The notes beneath the pieces are model-generated. The model was not told where the DNA came from and did not search any database. It worked only from the letters and a program-made list of their open reading frames with translations. Below are positions 48,164-58,180 of a stretch of DNA of 64,000 nt, piece after piece. The position numbers and the translations under genes are program-made. The stretch's first letter is position 1; the number at the start of each line of letters is the position of its first letter. Origin of the DNA: Gammaproteobacteria bacterium (GTDB lineage: Bacteria; Pseudomonadota; Gammaproteobacteria; DSM-16500); the NCBI GenBank assembly GCA_021156085.1, contig JAJNBC010000001.1:302100-366099 (forward strand), in the 5' to 3' direction.

Positions 48164-48225
48164 TTCTAGGCCAAAAGATTTAAATTGTGAGTAATGCGAT
48201 AGCTCGTTAGGGATCACCACGCTTT

Positions 48226-49329
48226 TTAGCCATTATTTTTTAGAGGCCTAGCGAAGAATGCATTGTGCCTTAAAAAATGATCCATTATAACGAGAGCAGA
48301 CATCGCATCTACAATAGGCACCGCTCGAGGTAATACACAAGGATCATGTCTACCTGTGGCTTCAAGTAGCATAGGATCATGTGCCAAGCTAACAGTATGC
48401 TGAATTTGACTGATAGTAGAGACAGGTTTAAACGCTACCCTGAAATAAATATCTTCTCCTGTTGAAATTCCTCCTAATGTTCCGCCTGCATGATTCGTTT
48501 TTATTTTGAGATTTCCTTCTTCAATAACAAACGGATCATTATGCTCACTACCCCGCATCGTGGCTCCCTTAAATCCAGAGCCAATTTCAAATCCTTTGAC
48601 AGCATTAATACTTAACATTGCTTTTCCTAGATCCGCCGCTAATTTATCAAAGACCGGCTCACCTAGGCCGGCAGGCACATGCCTAATAACACATTTTATA
48701 ACGCCGCCAATGGAGTCACCATTATTTCTTATTTCTTCAATGAAGGACATCATTTTTTCAGCCGCATTTAAATCTGGACAACGAATTATATTCGATTCAA
48801 TTGCCTCCGCTCTTACCGTTTTATAATCAATTTCTGAGAAAATAGAACCAACCTGCTCCACATAACTTAAAATCTCTATATTCAACTTTGTCTTCAAGTA
48901 TTTTTTTGCAATGGCACCCGCGGCCACTCGAGCCAGCGTTTCACGAGCAGAGGCTCTTCCACTGCCACGGTAATCTCGTCTACCATATTTTATTTGATAC
49001 GTGTAATCAGCATGAGAAGGACGATATACTTTCTTTAATGTCTCATAATCTTCAGGACGCATATCTGCATTGTAAGAGAGTAATAAAATCGGTGTACCCG
49101 TGGTTTTGCCTTCAAAAACACCGGATAATATATGGATACTATCTTGTTCGTTGCGGGACGTGGTAAGGTGGCTTTGCCCGGGTTTTCTTCTATCTAATTC
49201 CTGTTGAATTTCTATTTCTGAAATGTCTAATCCTGCAGGACAACCATCAATAATTACACCTACCGCTCCTCCATGCGATTCACCACAAGTTGTGATCTTA
49301 AATAATTTTCCAAAGCTACTTCCAGCCAT
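48226..49329 (-). CDS. aroC: Chorismate synthase
   Basis: AroC converts 5-enolpyruvylshikimate-3-phosphate to chorismate using reduced FMN. The 367-residue protein has all three family signatures: [18 protein letters not shown] at the N-terminus, [20 protein letters not shown] in the middle and a C-terminal [14 protein letters not shown] motif. It is the last gene of the aro operon, starting 1 nt after aroB. Confidence 0.97.
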   Translation of the reverse strand: MAGSSFGKLFKITTCGESHGGAVGVIIDGCPAGLDISEIEIQQELDRRKPGQSHLTTSRNEQDSIHILSGVFEGKTTGTPILLLSYNADMRPEDYETLKKVYRPSHADYTYQIKYGRRDYRGSGRASARETLARVAAGAIAKKYLKTKLNIEILSYVEQVGSIFSEIDYKTVRAEAIESNIIRCPDLNAAEKMMSFIEEIRNNGDSIGGVIKCVIRHVPAGLGEPVFDKLAADLGKAMLSINAVKGFEIGSGFKGATMRGSEHNDPFVIEEGNLKIKTNHAGGTLGGISTGEDIYFRVAFKPVSTISQIQHTVSLAHDPMLLEATGRHDPCVLPRAVPIVDAMSALVIMDHFLRHNAFFARPLKNNG

Positions 49330-49330
49330 A

Positions 49331-50443
49331 TTATACCTCGCTTACCTCAAGTAATGCTTTTTTAACCATGTTATCCGGTACAAAATGAGCATAATTATTA
49401 TCTTCACTGCAAACTTGCCCCCATTTTTTTAATAAAATATATCTTACTTTTCCCGATTTTATTTTTTTATCTAGTTTTGTAGCTTCTATTACTTCTTCCC
49501 TATCTATTGTTTTTAGCCATGACCCACAAATACCTAATTTTAAAAATAAAGATTGAATAACTTTATAATCATCAAGAGAAAATAATCCGGATAGTTGTGA
49601 TATCTTTGCCTCAACTAATATTCCTAGAGCAACAGCATAACCATGCAATAAAGTGTAATCACTCTGTTTTTCCAAAGCATGGCCAATAGTATGGCCAAAA
49701 TTCAATATCATTCTGAGATTGTTGTCTTTCTCATCTTTGCTAACAATGTCTATTTTTATTTTTATAGCCCGTCGAATAATATTATCCACCATAAAAGTAT
49801 CTTGATTAATAATTTCATCGAGATGCTGAGTAACATACTGAAAACTAGAGGCATCGCTTGTCATAAATATTTTTAACGCTTCAATTAATCCATTAACAAA
49901 ATGATTACGAGATAAGGTTGTCAAACAATGTCTATCTATAATAACACTTGCAGGCTGCCAGAATGCACCTATCAAGTTTTTGCCATACACTGTATCTATT
50001 CCCGTTTTTCCTCCTACACTACTATCTATCATTGATAGAAAAGTGGTCGGAATTTGAATATAAGAAATTCCTCGCATGTAGGTCGCTGCAATAAAACCTG
50101 CCATATCATTCACGACACCACCGCCCAAAGCCAAAATTAATGTCTCTCTACCACACTGATGTTGAAACATCTTTTCTTCTAAATATTGTTTAGTTTGATA
50201 ATTTTTTGATTTTTCCCCGGGAGCAAATGATAATAATAAAGGATTATAATTCATCAGATTATGTAATAAATTATTCCCATAAAATTTCCTTACATTTTCA
50301 TCGGTAATAATCACTAAAGACTTACCCAAAAAATCAGTAGATAACCATTTATTAGGATGATCAAGTAAATGAGGTTCAATCAAGATTGGACAATGAAATG
50401 CATGCCGAGCGGGGATTTGCATAATAATTTTATCCATCCGCAC
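49331..50443 (-). CDS. aroB: 3-dehydroquinate synthase
   Basis: AroB cyclises DAHP to 3-dehydroquinate using NAD and zinc. The 370-residue protein has [41 protein letters not shown], and zinc ligands in the GLIEALK and [11 protein letters not shown] motifs (His and Glu). An ATG six nucleotides downstream is an equally possible start. It is separated from the DAHP synthase gene by 5 nt. Confidence 0.96.
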   Translation of the reverse strand: MRMDKIIMQIPARHAFHCPILIEPHLLDHPNKWLSTDFLGKSLVIITDENVRKFYGNNLLHNLMNYNPLLLSFAPGEKSKNYQTKQYLEEKMFQHQCGRETLILALGGGVVNDMAGFIAATYMRGISYIQIPTTFLSMIDSSVGGKTGIDTVYGKNLIGAFWQPASVIIDRHCLTTLSRNHFVNGLIEALKIFMTSDASSFQYVTQHLDEIINQDTFMVDNIIRRAIKIKIDIVSKDEKDNNLRMILNFGHTIGHALEKQSDYTLLHGYAVALGILVEAKISQLSGLFSLDDYKVIQSLFLKLGICGSWLKTIDREEVIEATKLDKKIKSGKVRYILLKKWGQVCSEDNNYAHFVPDNMVKKALLEVSEV

Positions 50444-50448
50444 TTTCC

Positions 50449-51489
50449 TTATTTAAACATACCGGCTAATTTTATTAACATTTCTTTAGTTTCTTCCCAG
50501 CCTAAGCAAGGATCAGTAATAGATAATCCATTGAGATCAATGACATTAGCGGACTTTCCTTCTACTCTTTGGTTACCTGATTTCAAGAAACTCTCTACCA
50601 TGAATCCCTTCACCATATTTTTTAAATCAGAGTTATCTTTTATCTTTTTAATCACATCAAAAATAATAGAGGGTTGCACGCTATAATCTTTTTTACCCTT
50701 CACTAAGCAATTGTCATGACTTGCATCAATAATGACAGAGGGATTAATAATATTTTTTTCCTCCATATATTTCTTTATTTCATTAAGATGTTCAATAGAG
50801 TAATTAGGAGCATAGTTCCCGCCGCGCAAAACTACATGAGCATGAGCATTCCCATGGGTCTGTACTTCCTCTCCATCAAACACAGCAATATGGGGATGCT
50901 GAGCAGCAATAACGCTGTTAACAGCAATGGATAATGATCCATGGGTGGGATTTTTCATTCCAACTGCAAAATCAATAGCGGAAGCAAAAATTCTATGCTC
51001 TTGATCTTCTGTACTTCTTGCTCCTATAGCAACCCAAGATAATAATTCTAAAAAACCTTTGGCATTCTGGGTAAATAGTGCTTCATCTGCAATAGCCAAA
51101 CCCATATTTATTACTTTTATCATCATATCGCGAGAATATTTCATTCCTGCTTCAATATCAGGGGTGATAAATGGATTGGGTTGATTCATGGGGCCTGTCC
51201 ATCCCTTTGTAGTACGGGGTTTTTGGATATAGACTCTCATTACTATCTTTAATACATTTTCTAGCTTTTTACTTAAGCTTGCTAAGCGTTTAGCATATTC
51301 TAAAACAGCTTCTTTAGGCCACGCGGAACATGGCCCAACAATTATTAATAATCTTTTATCTTTACCTTCTATAATATTGTTGACTTGAAGCCTATCTTTC
51401 AGGATTTGCCGCTGTGCTTTGATAGATAAAGGAATAGAGTGCATCATCTCTTCAGCAGAAGGTAATTTTTTGGTGATAGTGTAATTCAT
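50449..51489 (-). CDS. aroG: 3-deoxy-7-phosphoheptulonate (DAHP) synthase, class I
   Basis: This enzyme makes DAHP from PEP and erythrose-4-phosphate, the entry to the pathway. The 346-residue AroF/G/H type shows LIIVGPCSAWP, MRVYIQKPRTTKGWTG, the GARSTEDQEHR substrate site and IDASHDNC metal ligands. Which aromatic amino acid inhibits it cannot be read from the sequence, so the symbol is approximate. It overlaps aroE by 4 nt. Confidence 0.94.
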   Translation of the reverse strand: MNYTITKKLPSAEEMMHSIPLSIKAQRQILKDRLQVNNIIEGKDKRLLIIVGPCSAWPKEAVLEYAKRLASLSKKLENVLKIVMRVYIQKPRTTKGWTGPMNQPNPFITPDIEAGMKYSRDMMIKVINMGLAIADEALFTQNAKGFLELLSWVAIGARSTEDQEHRIFASAIDFAVGMKNPTHGSLSIAVNSVIAAQHPHIAVFDGEEVQTHGNAHAHVVLRGGNYAPNYSIEHLNEIKKYMEEKNIINPSVIIDASHDNCLVKGKKDYSVQPSIIFDVIKKIKDNSDLKNMVKGFMVESFLKSGNQRVEGKSANVIDLNGLSITDPCLGWEETKEMLIKLAGMFK

Positions 51490-52337
51490 AATCTTTCCTC
51501 GGAGGAAGTCTGTTGTTTCTCTATTTTGACTTTAATTAAATCAAATAATTCTGCTTTTAAAATGGGCTTATTTAACCATATTTCAATTTGTTTTAACCCT
51601 TGCCCTATGAACATATCTAATCCTGAGATACAGGCCGCACCATGCAATTTTGCTTTTTTAAGTAGGGCAGTATTAGGGGGGCGGTACACCATGTCAAAAA
51701 CAAATTGATTCCTTTTAAATTGATAATTTAAAAGAGGTGAAGCATCAATTTCAGGAAACATACCTAGCGGGGTGGCATGAATAATAATATCCAGAGGTAA
51801 ATCATCAATATCCTTTCTATCGACGCTATTCCCCCCAAATTTTTTTATCAATGGCAGCGTATGCTCCTCTGTTCGATTTAACCAAAACAAATGGCTCTTC
51901 TTTTGTTGAAGATAATAGCCTGCAGCACGTGCCGCACCTCCTGCTCCAATAATCAAAACATTTTTATTAGATAGAAATAAGGAACGCAATGCATATTCAA
52001 TGCCATCTACATCAGTATTATAACCAAATAATTTATCATCACGGCGTATGACGGTATTCGCAGCTCCTACCTGTCTTACTTCATCGGTCATCTCATCTAA
52101 ATAGGACAGAATATTTTCCTTAAAAGGCATGGTAATAGCAATCAAACCCACAGCTAACGCTCTCATTTCTAACATAACGGAAGATAAATTTTTATTAGAA
52201 TTCGCTAACATAACGGCGTTACAGTCTAAAAATTGATAGACAGTATTATGTAATAGGGGACTTTGTGTATGATCTAGCGGATATCCAATGATCATATTTA
52301 ATTGAGGGCTCTCATTTATCATTTTTATATACTTCAT
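51486..52337 (-). CDS. aroE: Shikimate dehydrogenase
   Basis: AroE reduces 3-dehydroshikimate to shikimate with NADPH. The 283-residue protein has the substrate-binding GYPLDHTQSPLLHN (a Thr where Ser is usual), the catalytic lysine in ITMPFKE, NTVI and NTDVDG motifs, and the NADPH-binding GAGGAARA. It begins 1 nt after aroK and overlaps the DAHP synthase start by 4 nt. Confidence 0.96.
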   Translation of the reverse strand: MKYIKMINESPQLNMIIGYPLDHTQSPLLHNTVYQFLDCNAVMLANSNKNLSSVMLEMRALAVGLIAITMPFKENILSYLDEMTDEVRQVGAANTVIRRDDKLFGYNTDVDGIEYALRSLFLSNKNVLIIGAGGAARAAGYYLQQKKSHLFWLNRTEEHTLPLIKKFGGNSVDRKDIDDLPLDIIIHATPLGMFPEIDASPLLNYQFKRNQFVFDMVYRPPNTALLKKAKLHGAACISGLDMFIGQGLKQIEIWLNKPILKAELFDLIKVKIEKQQTSSEERL

Positions 52338-52338
52338 T

Positions 52339-52881
52339 TTATCCTAATTTAATTTTTATTTTATTAATAATCTCATCCACTGTATGATCTACTGTGCCAT
52401 TATTCACGATGGAATAATCACATATACTTTCAAAAATTTTCTTTCTCTCTTCCCATAATCGATTAAATGATTCTAAAAAATCTTCATCGGGAGTAAAAAA
52501 AGCGGGCCTTCCACTCATTAAAATTCTTTCAAAAACAATATCGCGGGGCGCAGTAATATGTACCAAGATAGAGGATTTAATAAGCCTTCGACTTTCTGAA
52601 TTCAATACCGTCCCTCCTCCCAACGATATTACAGAAGGTTTTGCGTCAAGAGTTTGACAAAGTGCATTGACTTCCAACAAACGAAAATAATGCTGACCTG
52701 CATTATTCATAATTTCTCGGCAAGTAAGTTTTGCACCTTTCTTTTTTTCATATAACAATTCAATTTGATTATCTAAATCGATAAATGGATTATTCCATTT
52801 TCTCGCAAGATTCTTTCCAATAACGGATTTTCCAACATGTTTAAATCCAAGAAGCACAATATGTTTAGGCAGAGGGGGCAT
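52339..52881 (-). CDS. aroK: Shikimate kinase
   Basis: This 180-residue kinase phosphorylates shikimate. Walker A is GFKHVGKS near residues 12-19, with DLDNQIE for shikimate/Mg binding, GGGTVL (Walker B-like) and the lid motif GRPAFF. Its start overlaps the aroA end by 17 nt. Confidence 0.94.
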   Translation of the reverse strand: MPPLPKHIVLLGFKHVGKSVIGKNLARKWNNPFIDLDNQIELLYEKKKGAKLTCREIMNNAGQHYFRLLEVNALCQTLDAKPSVISLGGGTVLNSESRRLIKSSILVHITAPRDIVFERILMSGRPAFFTPDEDFLESFNRLWEERKKIFESICDYSIVNNGTVDHTVDEIINKIKIKLG

Positions 52882-54172
52882 TTTCTATCCTTATTTTTGC
52901 ACCTAATGATTGCATAGTTTGAACAAACATCGGGAAGGTTTTATTTATCGATTCGCCATCTTCAATTATTGTAACTCCTTCAGCAACCATACCTGCAATG
53001 GCCAAGGCCATGACAGTACGATGATCACCGTACCCTTTGACTTTTTCTCCTGTGAGTCTACTTTGATGTATAGTTAAACCGTCTTCATATTTATCTATTT
53101 TGGCACCCAAACGGGCCAGACCCTCCGACATAGAGTGAATACGATCAGTTTCTTTTATTCTTGCTTGCCTCACATTATAAATTTCAGTTTTTCCCGCCGC
53201 ATAGGTGCCCAGCACCGCAAGTGTAGGTAATAAATCCGGGATATCATTCGCATTTATTTTTATTCCTGATAATTTTTTACCTCCATAAATAAATAACTCT
53301 TCTGGCTTAATGATAATATCTGCACCCATTTCTTGGAGAATGGAAAGAAGTCTTTTATCGCCTTGAGCATCAGCCATATTCAACCCTTTCAAAATTACCT
53401 TACCAGGTATTAATACAGCTGCAGCAATGAGATAAGATGCCGAAGAGAAATCAGGAGAAATAGTGATATGAATATTTTTATATTTTTGTTGCCCTTTAAT
53501 AAGGTAAATATCATTATTTTTTTGAGGCTCATGATTAAATTGAATTCCTTGCTGCTTTAGCCAATTTAAAGTCATTTCTACATAGGAGCGTTCATGTAAA
53601 TCTTTTACCTTAATTTCACTGTCTATTTTCGCGCAAGGTAATGCAATAAGAAGAGCTGACAAGTACTGTGATGTCATGCCCTCTATCTCTGTTTTTCCTC
53701 CTACTAGTTCGCCTACAATACTCACAGGTAACCGACCCTCATCCTCTAGGTATCGAATATTCATACCTAAGTTTAGTAATGCTTCAACTAAGGGTTTAAT
53801 AGGCCTCGTCCGCATCTGCTCACCGCAATTTAAAATAATTGGACTTGCCGTATTCTTCCTCAACCCTAATATTGGCATCACAAAACAAGTGGTAATACCT
53901 GAATTTCCAGAATTAATTTCACCTTTTGACATTTCCAAGGGTAATCCACTACTTCGAATAACAAGCTCAGACGCAGATTCTTCAATTTTTGCTCCTAAAT
54001 GTGTGCAAACATGTATTGCATGCCGGGTATCCTCTGAGTGCAAAATATTTTTTAGAATAGACTTCCCCTCATTCAAAGTAGATAAAAAAATTGCCCGAAT
54101 GCTATGGGATTTAGAGCTAGGGGGAGTGACGTCTCCGTGAAATAGGTTTGTTTTATTAATAATTAAATTCAT
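52865..54172 (-). CDS. aroA: 5-enolpyruvylshikimate-3-phosphate synthase
   Basis: AroA transfers enolpyruvate from PEP to shikimate-3-phosphate and is the first gene of this operon. The 435-residue protein has the N-terminal substrate site PPSSKSHSIRA, the NSGNSGITTCF loop and EQMRTRPI, and the C-terminal KETDRI and GDHRTVMALAIAG motifs. The AroA-AroK overlap and the SSKSHSIRA form differ from the E. coli type. Upstream is a 240-bp AT-rich gap with the divergent ABC transporter. Confidence 0.95.
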   Translation of the reverse strand: MNLIINKTNLFHGDVTPPSSKSHSIRAIFLSTLNEGKSILKNILHSEDTRHAIHVCTHLGAKIEESASELVIRSSGLPLEMSKGEINSGNSGITTCFVMPILGLRKNTASPIILNCGEQMRTRPIKPLVEALLNLGMNIRYLEDEGRLPVSIVGELVGGKTEIEGMTSQYLSALLIALPCAKIDSEIKVKDLHERSYVEMTLNWLKQQGIQFNHEPQKNNDIYLIKGQQKYKNIHITISPDFSSASYLIAAAVLIPGKVILKGLNMADAQGDKRLLSILQEMGADIIIKPEELFIYGGKKLSGIKINANDIPDLLPTLAVLGTYAAGKTEIYNVRQARIKETDRIHSMSEGLARLGAKIDKYEDGLTIHQSRLTGEKVKGYGDHRTVMALAIAGMVAEGVTIIEDGESINKTFPMFVQTMQSLGAKIRIENAPSA

Positions 54173-54414
54173 AATAAGTTAACCTAAATGGATAATATAA
54201 GAGTAGAAGGAGTAAGATGAATTTCTTTATGGGTTGATTCCTAACAGCAGCCTGCCTTTGAAAGCTTGTTTTTTAATAAAGAAAATCTTCCTTATCCTAT
54301 GCTGGTTTCACTTTCATCTTCTTTTAAAAATTATTAATAGAAATCCAGCGTTTAATGTACCACAACATTGGAAAAAATTTATAATTAAATAGTTATATGT
54401 GTTAGTATCATTTT

Positions 54415-55341
54415 ATGTTAGCACTTACTGTAAAAAATTTGACCAAAATATATCCTAATAAGTTGACTGCGCTTAAAGGTATTCATTTTTCTATTGCCCA
54501 AGGTGATTTTTTTGGTTTGCTGGGGCCCAATGGCGCGGGAAAATCAACAACGATTGGCATTTTATCCTCACTTGTAAAAAAAACATCAGGAACAGTACGT
54601 GTGTTTGAATATGATATTGATACAGATTTTGAAGCAGCTAAAGCTTGCATTGGAATCGTGCCCCAAGAAATTAATTTTAATCCTTTTGAAAAAATAATGG
54701 ATATTCTTGTTAATCAAGCAGGTTATTACGGCATATCTCGTAAAATTGCCATTCCACGAGCAGAATTATATTTAAAAGAAATGGGATTATGGGAATCTCG
54801 TGAAAAACGCGTTTCCCAACTATCGGGAGGGATGAAGCGACGTTTAATGATAGCGCGCGCACTCGTTAATGAACCCAAATTACTGATTCTTGACGAACCT
54901 ACAGCAGGCGTTGATGTTGAATTAAGACATTCCTTATGGAAATTTCTAACTGACTTAAACAAACAAAGTACCACTATCATTTTGACAACGCATTATCTTG
55001 AAGAAGCTGAAAAGCTCTGCAAAAACGTCGCTATCATTGATCAGGGAAAGATTATAAAAAATGCCAGCACTAATTCGCTGATTAATGACATGGCAATACA
55101 CACAGTCATTCTTAAATTAGCTACTCCTATTCATAGCTTAATGAAGCTAGGAAATTATTTTTGTCGTTTACTAGATAACTTAACGATCGAAGTCGAGCTA
55201 CTTAAAAATCAATCATTAAATGGATTATTTGATGAACTTAGCAAGCAACATATTCAAATCAATAGCATTCATAATAAAACAAATCGCTTAGAAGAATTAT
55301 TTATTCGTTTAATTTCTGAAAATAAGGCATCCTCCCTATGA
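54415..55341 (+). CDS. ABC transporter ATPase (YadG-like), possible leaderless mRNA
   Basis: This 308-residue ABC ATPase belongs to the ABC-2 export type: Walker A GPNGAGKST, Q-loop GIVPQEINFNPF, signature LSGGMKRRLMIARALV, Walker B LLILDEPTAGVD and H-loop TTHYLEEAE. A C-terminal domain follows as in YadG. A TAGTAT box lies only 6 nt before the ATG and no Shine-Dalgarno is visible, so the transcript may start at the ATG. It overlaps the permease gene by 4 nt. Confidence 0.92.
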   Translation: MLALTVKNLTKIYPNKLTALKGIHFSIAQGDFFGLLGPNGAGKSTTIGILSSLVKKTSGTVRVFEYDIDTDFEAAKACIGIVPQEINFNPFEKIMDILVNQAGYYGISRKIAIPRAELYLKEMGLWESREKRVSQLSGGMKRRLMIARALVNEPKLLILDEPTAGVDVELRHSLWKFLTDLNKQSTTIILTTHYLEEAEKLCKNVAIIDQGKIIKNASTNSLINDMAIHTVILKLATPIHSLMKLGNYFCRLLDNLTIEVELLKNQSLNGLFDELSKQHIQINSIHNKTNRLEELFIRLISENKASSL

Positions 55342-56129
55342 TTTTTTCTCCCATGATAAACTCTAATAAGAATAGCATCGCACTCCAAACCATTTTATAC
55401 AAAGAAATTATGCGATTTTTTCGAATTTGGACACAAACATTATTACCCCCTGCTATTACTATGACGCTTTATTTTATCATTTTTGGTAAATTGATAGGCA
55501 AGCAATTGCCATCGATTGAAGGATTTTCTTATATTCAATATATTGTTCCCGGCTTAGTAATGATGTCAATAATGACGAATGCATATTCCAACACTTCTTC
55601 TTCTTTTTTTGGCGCTAAATTTAGCAAAAGCATTGAAGAAATGCTAGTATCATCCATGTCGAACTATATTATTTTATGCGGATATATGTTTTCAGGAGCG
55701 TTACGCGGATTATTGGTAGGTATTATTGTTATGTTAGTTGCACTTCTTTTTACCCATCTTTATATTCATAATGCAGCAATTGTAATTAGCATGGCTATCC
55801 TAGTTTCCATGCTATTTTCATTAGGTGGATTTATTAATGGTATTTTTGCAAAGCGATTTGATGATGTGGCTTTTGTTCCAACATTTATATTAACCCCCCT
55901 CACTTATTTAGGGGGTGTTTTTTATTCTATTAAGCAATTGCCACCTTTTTGGAAAAAGATTTCACTTATAAATCCCCTATTAAATATGATTGATACGTTT
56001 AGATATGGCATATTAGGGATTTCTGATGTTAATGTTTATGATGCGTTTTTATTAACGATTTTTTTATTTATTGGCCTCTTTATGTGGTGTTTATTTTTAT
56101 TAAAAAAAGGAGTGGGGCTCCGTAGCTAA
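55338..56129 (+). CDS. ABC-2 type permease (YadH-like)
   Basis: The 263-residue permease has six hydrophobic helices and the ABC-2 transport signature near the C-terminus (LTPLTYLGGVFYSIKQLPPFWKKISLINPL). It is coupled to the upstream ATPase by a 4-nt overlap. YadGH-type pairs are conserved exporters of unknown cargo, so the substrate is not predictable. Confidence 0.92.
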   Translation: MIFSPMINSNKNSIALQTILYKEIMRFFRIWTQTLLPPAITMTLYFIIFGKLIGKQLPSIEGFSYIQYIVPGLVMMSIMTNAYSNTSSSFFGAKFSKSIEEMLVSSMSNYIILCGYMFSGALRGLLVGIIVMLVALLFTHLYIHNAAIVISMAILVSMLFSLGGFINGIFAKRFDDVAFVPTFILTPLTYLGGVFYSIKQLPPFWKKISLINPLLNMIDTFRYGILGISDVNVYDAFLLTIFLFIGLFMWCLFLLKKGVGLRS

Positions 56130-56179
56130 ATAGAAAAGGGCTCAAAATTATTAGCTCAGCGCTTATGCCTAGCAAATTG

Positions 56180-57073
56180 TCAACAGCCCTTAAGTTCTTT
56201 GGAGTGAGAATTATTTTCTTGTTTTTTCTGGTCTGCAATACAAACTTCGATAGCAGAAATTATTTCAACGTTTCTACCACACTTACAAATTTTTATGCCT
56301 TGCGATGCGGCCCATGCCTCCGCAGTATCAGAAAAATGCTGGTTTCTTTCACTGATTGAGCCTGAATTGAGATTATCAACCCGTAATACTAAGGTAGTTT
56401 TATGCGGATTTAAACCCAATTGATCCCTCATTTTCTCATAGCACTTTACACCGACACAACCATTTTTATAAGAAAGAAATACTGGCATATCCTGTGACTC
56501 ATGGAAGCCAAGTTTTTTTGCATGAATAGGATTGGTCCCACTCAAAAAAGCAAGATTAATACCTAAATTCTTAATGACTTTCATGCGATCAGCCAATATC
56601 TTTGTATCACCCAACATAGCGTTCCAAGCATAGTCAAATTCTTCATCAGACGCGTTAATCCCTAAAATTGTATTGATTCTAGCTCTAAAAATGGATTCAT
56701 CGATTTCTCCGCGCTTAAAAAGATCATCTTCCTTAAAAATATCTTGAAGCAGTGCATTGGTTATATTAATTTGTTTATTCTCCTTCGCGGCAATTTGTTG
56801 GAAGGCGGCAATACTGGCTTGATAATTCAGTTGTAATAATGAACCTATGGTAACAATGTAAGTTTCTTTTGCGTGATCAGCTGATTGTTTCTTATGGACA
56901 TAATAAAATGTACTCGCTGTCACCCCAGATAGCATAGCTAATCCTAACCATTTTCCTGAATTAAATGGAGTTGGAGAAAACTGCCTCGAGGATAGCGGAG
57001 GTTTCTCATGAAATTGACGCCCTACCACCGAGGCTGATTTTGCTAAAAATCGGGTTATACGTGATTTAGACAT
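56180..57073 (-). CDS. Membrane-anchored HAD-superfamily-like protein lacking the catalytic aspartate
   Basis: The 297-residue protein has a basic N-terminus, one hydrophobic segment near residues 42-60 and a soluble domain that follows the YihX-type HAD layout: a beta strand (YIVTIGSLLQLN), then FKRGEIDESIFRARINTILG, DEEFDYAWNAMLGD and LAFLSGTNPIHAKKLGF. The first strand has Thr-Ile where the nucleophile Asp of the DxDxT-type motif should be. The SGTN motif is kept (motif II, S/T). A glycine/cysteine-rich region (CVGVKCYEKMRDQLG) and a Cys pair (CKCG) follow. It is probably a pseudo-phosphatase or binding protein, and a host-directed role is inference. Confidence 0.65.
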   Translation of the reverse strand: MSKSRITRFLAKSASVVGRQFHEKPPLSSRQFSPTPFNSGKWLGLAMLSGVTASTFYYVHKKQSADHAKETYIVTIGSLLQLNYQASIAAFQQIAAKENKQINITNALLQDIFKEDDLFKRGEIDESIFRARINTILGINASDEEFDYAWNAMLGDTKILADRMKVIKNLGINLAFLSGTNPIHAKKLGFHESQDMPVFLSYKNGCVGVKCYEKMRDQLGLNPHKTTLVLRVDNLNSGSISERNQHFSDTAEAWAASQGIKICKCGRNVEIISAIEVCIADQKKQENNSHSKELKGC

Positions 57074-57212
57074 ACTTACTCCTAAGAATTCATCTATACA
57101 AGAAATTACATGTCCTACTAATAACAGCGATTATTATAATCATCAGCACGCTATTTAATTTACTCTGATCCGGTTATAGATCACCCGCATACAGGAAGAC
57201 GCCCCCTCTCAT

Positions 57213-57833
57213 TTAAGATAAAAATTTGTATTGATAATCTAAAACAAAACCGGCAAAAATTCTTATAAGGCGATCATCAATTTTCTCCGGATAATGCACA
57301 GTCACATTCCACGATTGGCCATCGGGGTTTGAGTTCAGTTCTGCTAGGGGCCGGGGATCATTCATAGAAGGAACGACGGCAAAATGAGTAAAATCTTTAC
57401 TGGCATAAGCAAAACCAATCAACATTGCATGCCCTACTTCATCATACTCATAAAGAGTAAATTTTGCTGATTCAAGAGTCGCAAACTCTCCATCAATAAA
57501 GGCAATTTTTACTCCACGAGTATCATAAATATCTATTTCTTTAGCCCACGGGTAAATAGTGCCTAGGGAAGCGATTCGTGTAATCCCAGTGGCCTGCCAC
57601 CCCTCTGCATTAGACAAATCATAGTTGGTGCGAACACGAAATGCGCTTTTTTTCACTGTCCCGGGATAAGTCTCATCTTGAAAAGATTTGATTTGATACA
57701 TCTCAGCAAGCTTATAAATATGTTTAGTTATGGAGAAAGTATAAGGATTGCTCTCGTGCACACCATAAGCAAGATTTGCTTGAGCATATAAGATAAAAAA
57801 TAAAATGAGGCAGTGAGATAAAAATTTACGCAT
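57213..57833 (-). CDS. Secreted protein of unknown function
   Basis: The 206-residue protein has a signal peptide (cleaved after LAYG) and a mature part of alternating short strands: W-x-ATGITRIASLGTIYPWAKEIDIYDTRG, then DGEFATLESAKFTLYEYDEVGHAMLIGFAY. The tandem strand pattern resembles LURP-one/tubby-like beta barrels, with only a weak match. It has no cysteines in the mature domain. It is likely exported to the periplasm or beyond. Confidence 0.6.
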   Translation of the reverse strand: MRKFLSHCLILFFILYAQANLAYGVHESNPYTFSITKHIYKLAEMYQIKSFQDETYPGTVKKSAFRVRTNYDLSNAEGWQATGITRIASLGTIYPWAKEIDIYDTRGVKIAFIDGEFATLESAKFTLYEYDEVGHAMLIGFAYASKDFTHFAVVPSMNDPRPLAELNSNPDGQSWNVTVHYPEKIDDRLIRIFAGFVLDYQYKFLS

Positions 57834-58180
57834 AGCCTATACCTTAGATAGTGAAGCTAAATTTTAGGGTATTCTAGCGAAAAATGGACCTTTCAATCAA
57901 GTATATTAATCAGTTTAGAATTCAATGATAGAAATTTAAGATCTTTAATTACTAAAGCAAGAATTATCCCTTATGTAAAAAATAAGGTCAATTAAGGGGG
58001 AGTTATAGTCTATTTTGTAATTTTTTATTCTATTCTAGAAGATAAAGAAAATAGTCTGATTCGTAAAGCCATTTTTTTAAGTAATTTGTTTGATTAATTC
58101 AATTTTCTCTATTAAAATTTTTTGCCTAGGGTGAATGGATTTTTTTTAATTTTTTTACTTCTCTCAGTAGGTAAATAAAA
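57834..58180. other. AT-rich gap with no gene
   Basis: These 347 bp between divergent genes are strongly AT-rich with long T tracts (for example near 58070-58160). I see no reading frame, RNA or clear repeat. The upstream promoters of the 57213-57833 and 58181-59578 genes probably lie here. Confidence 0.6.
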
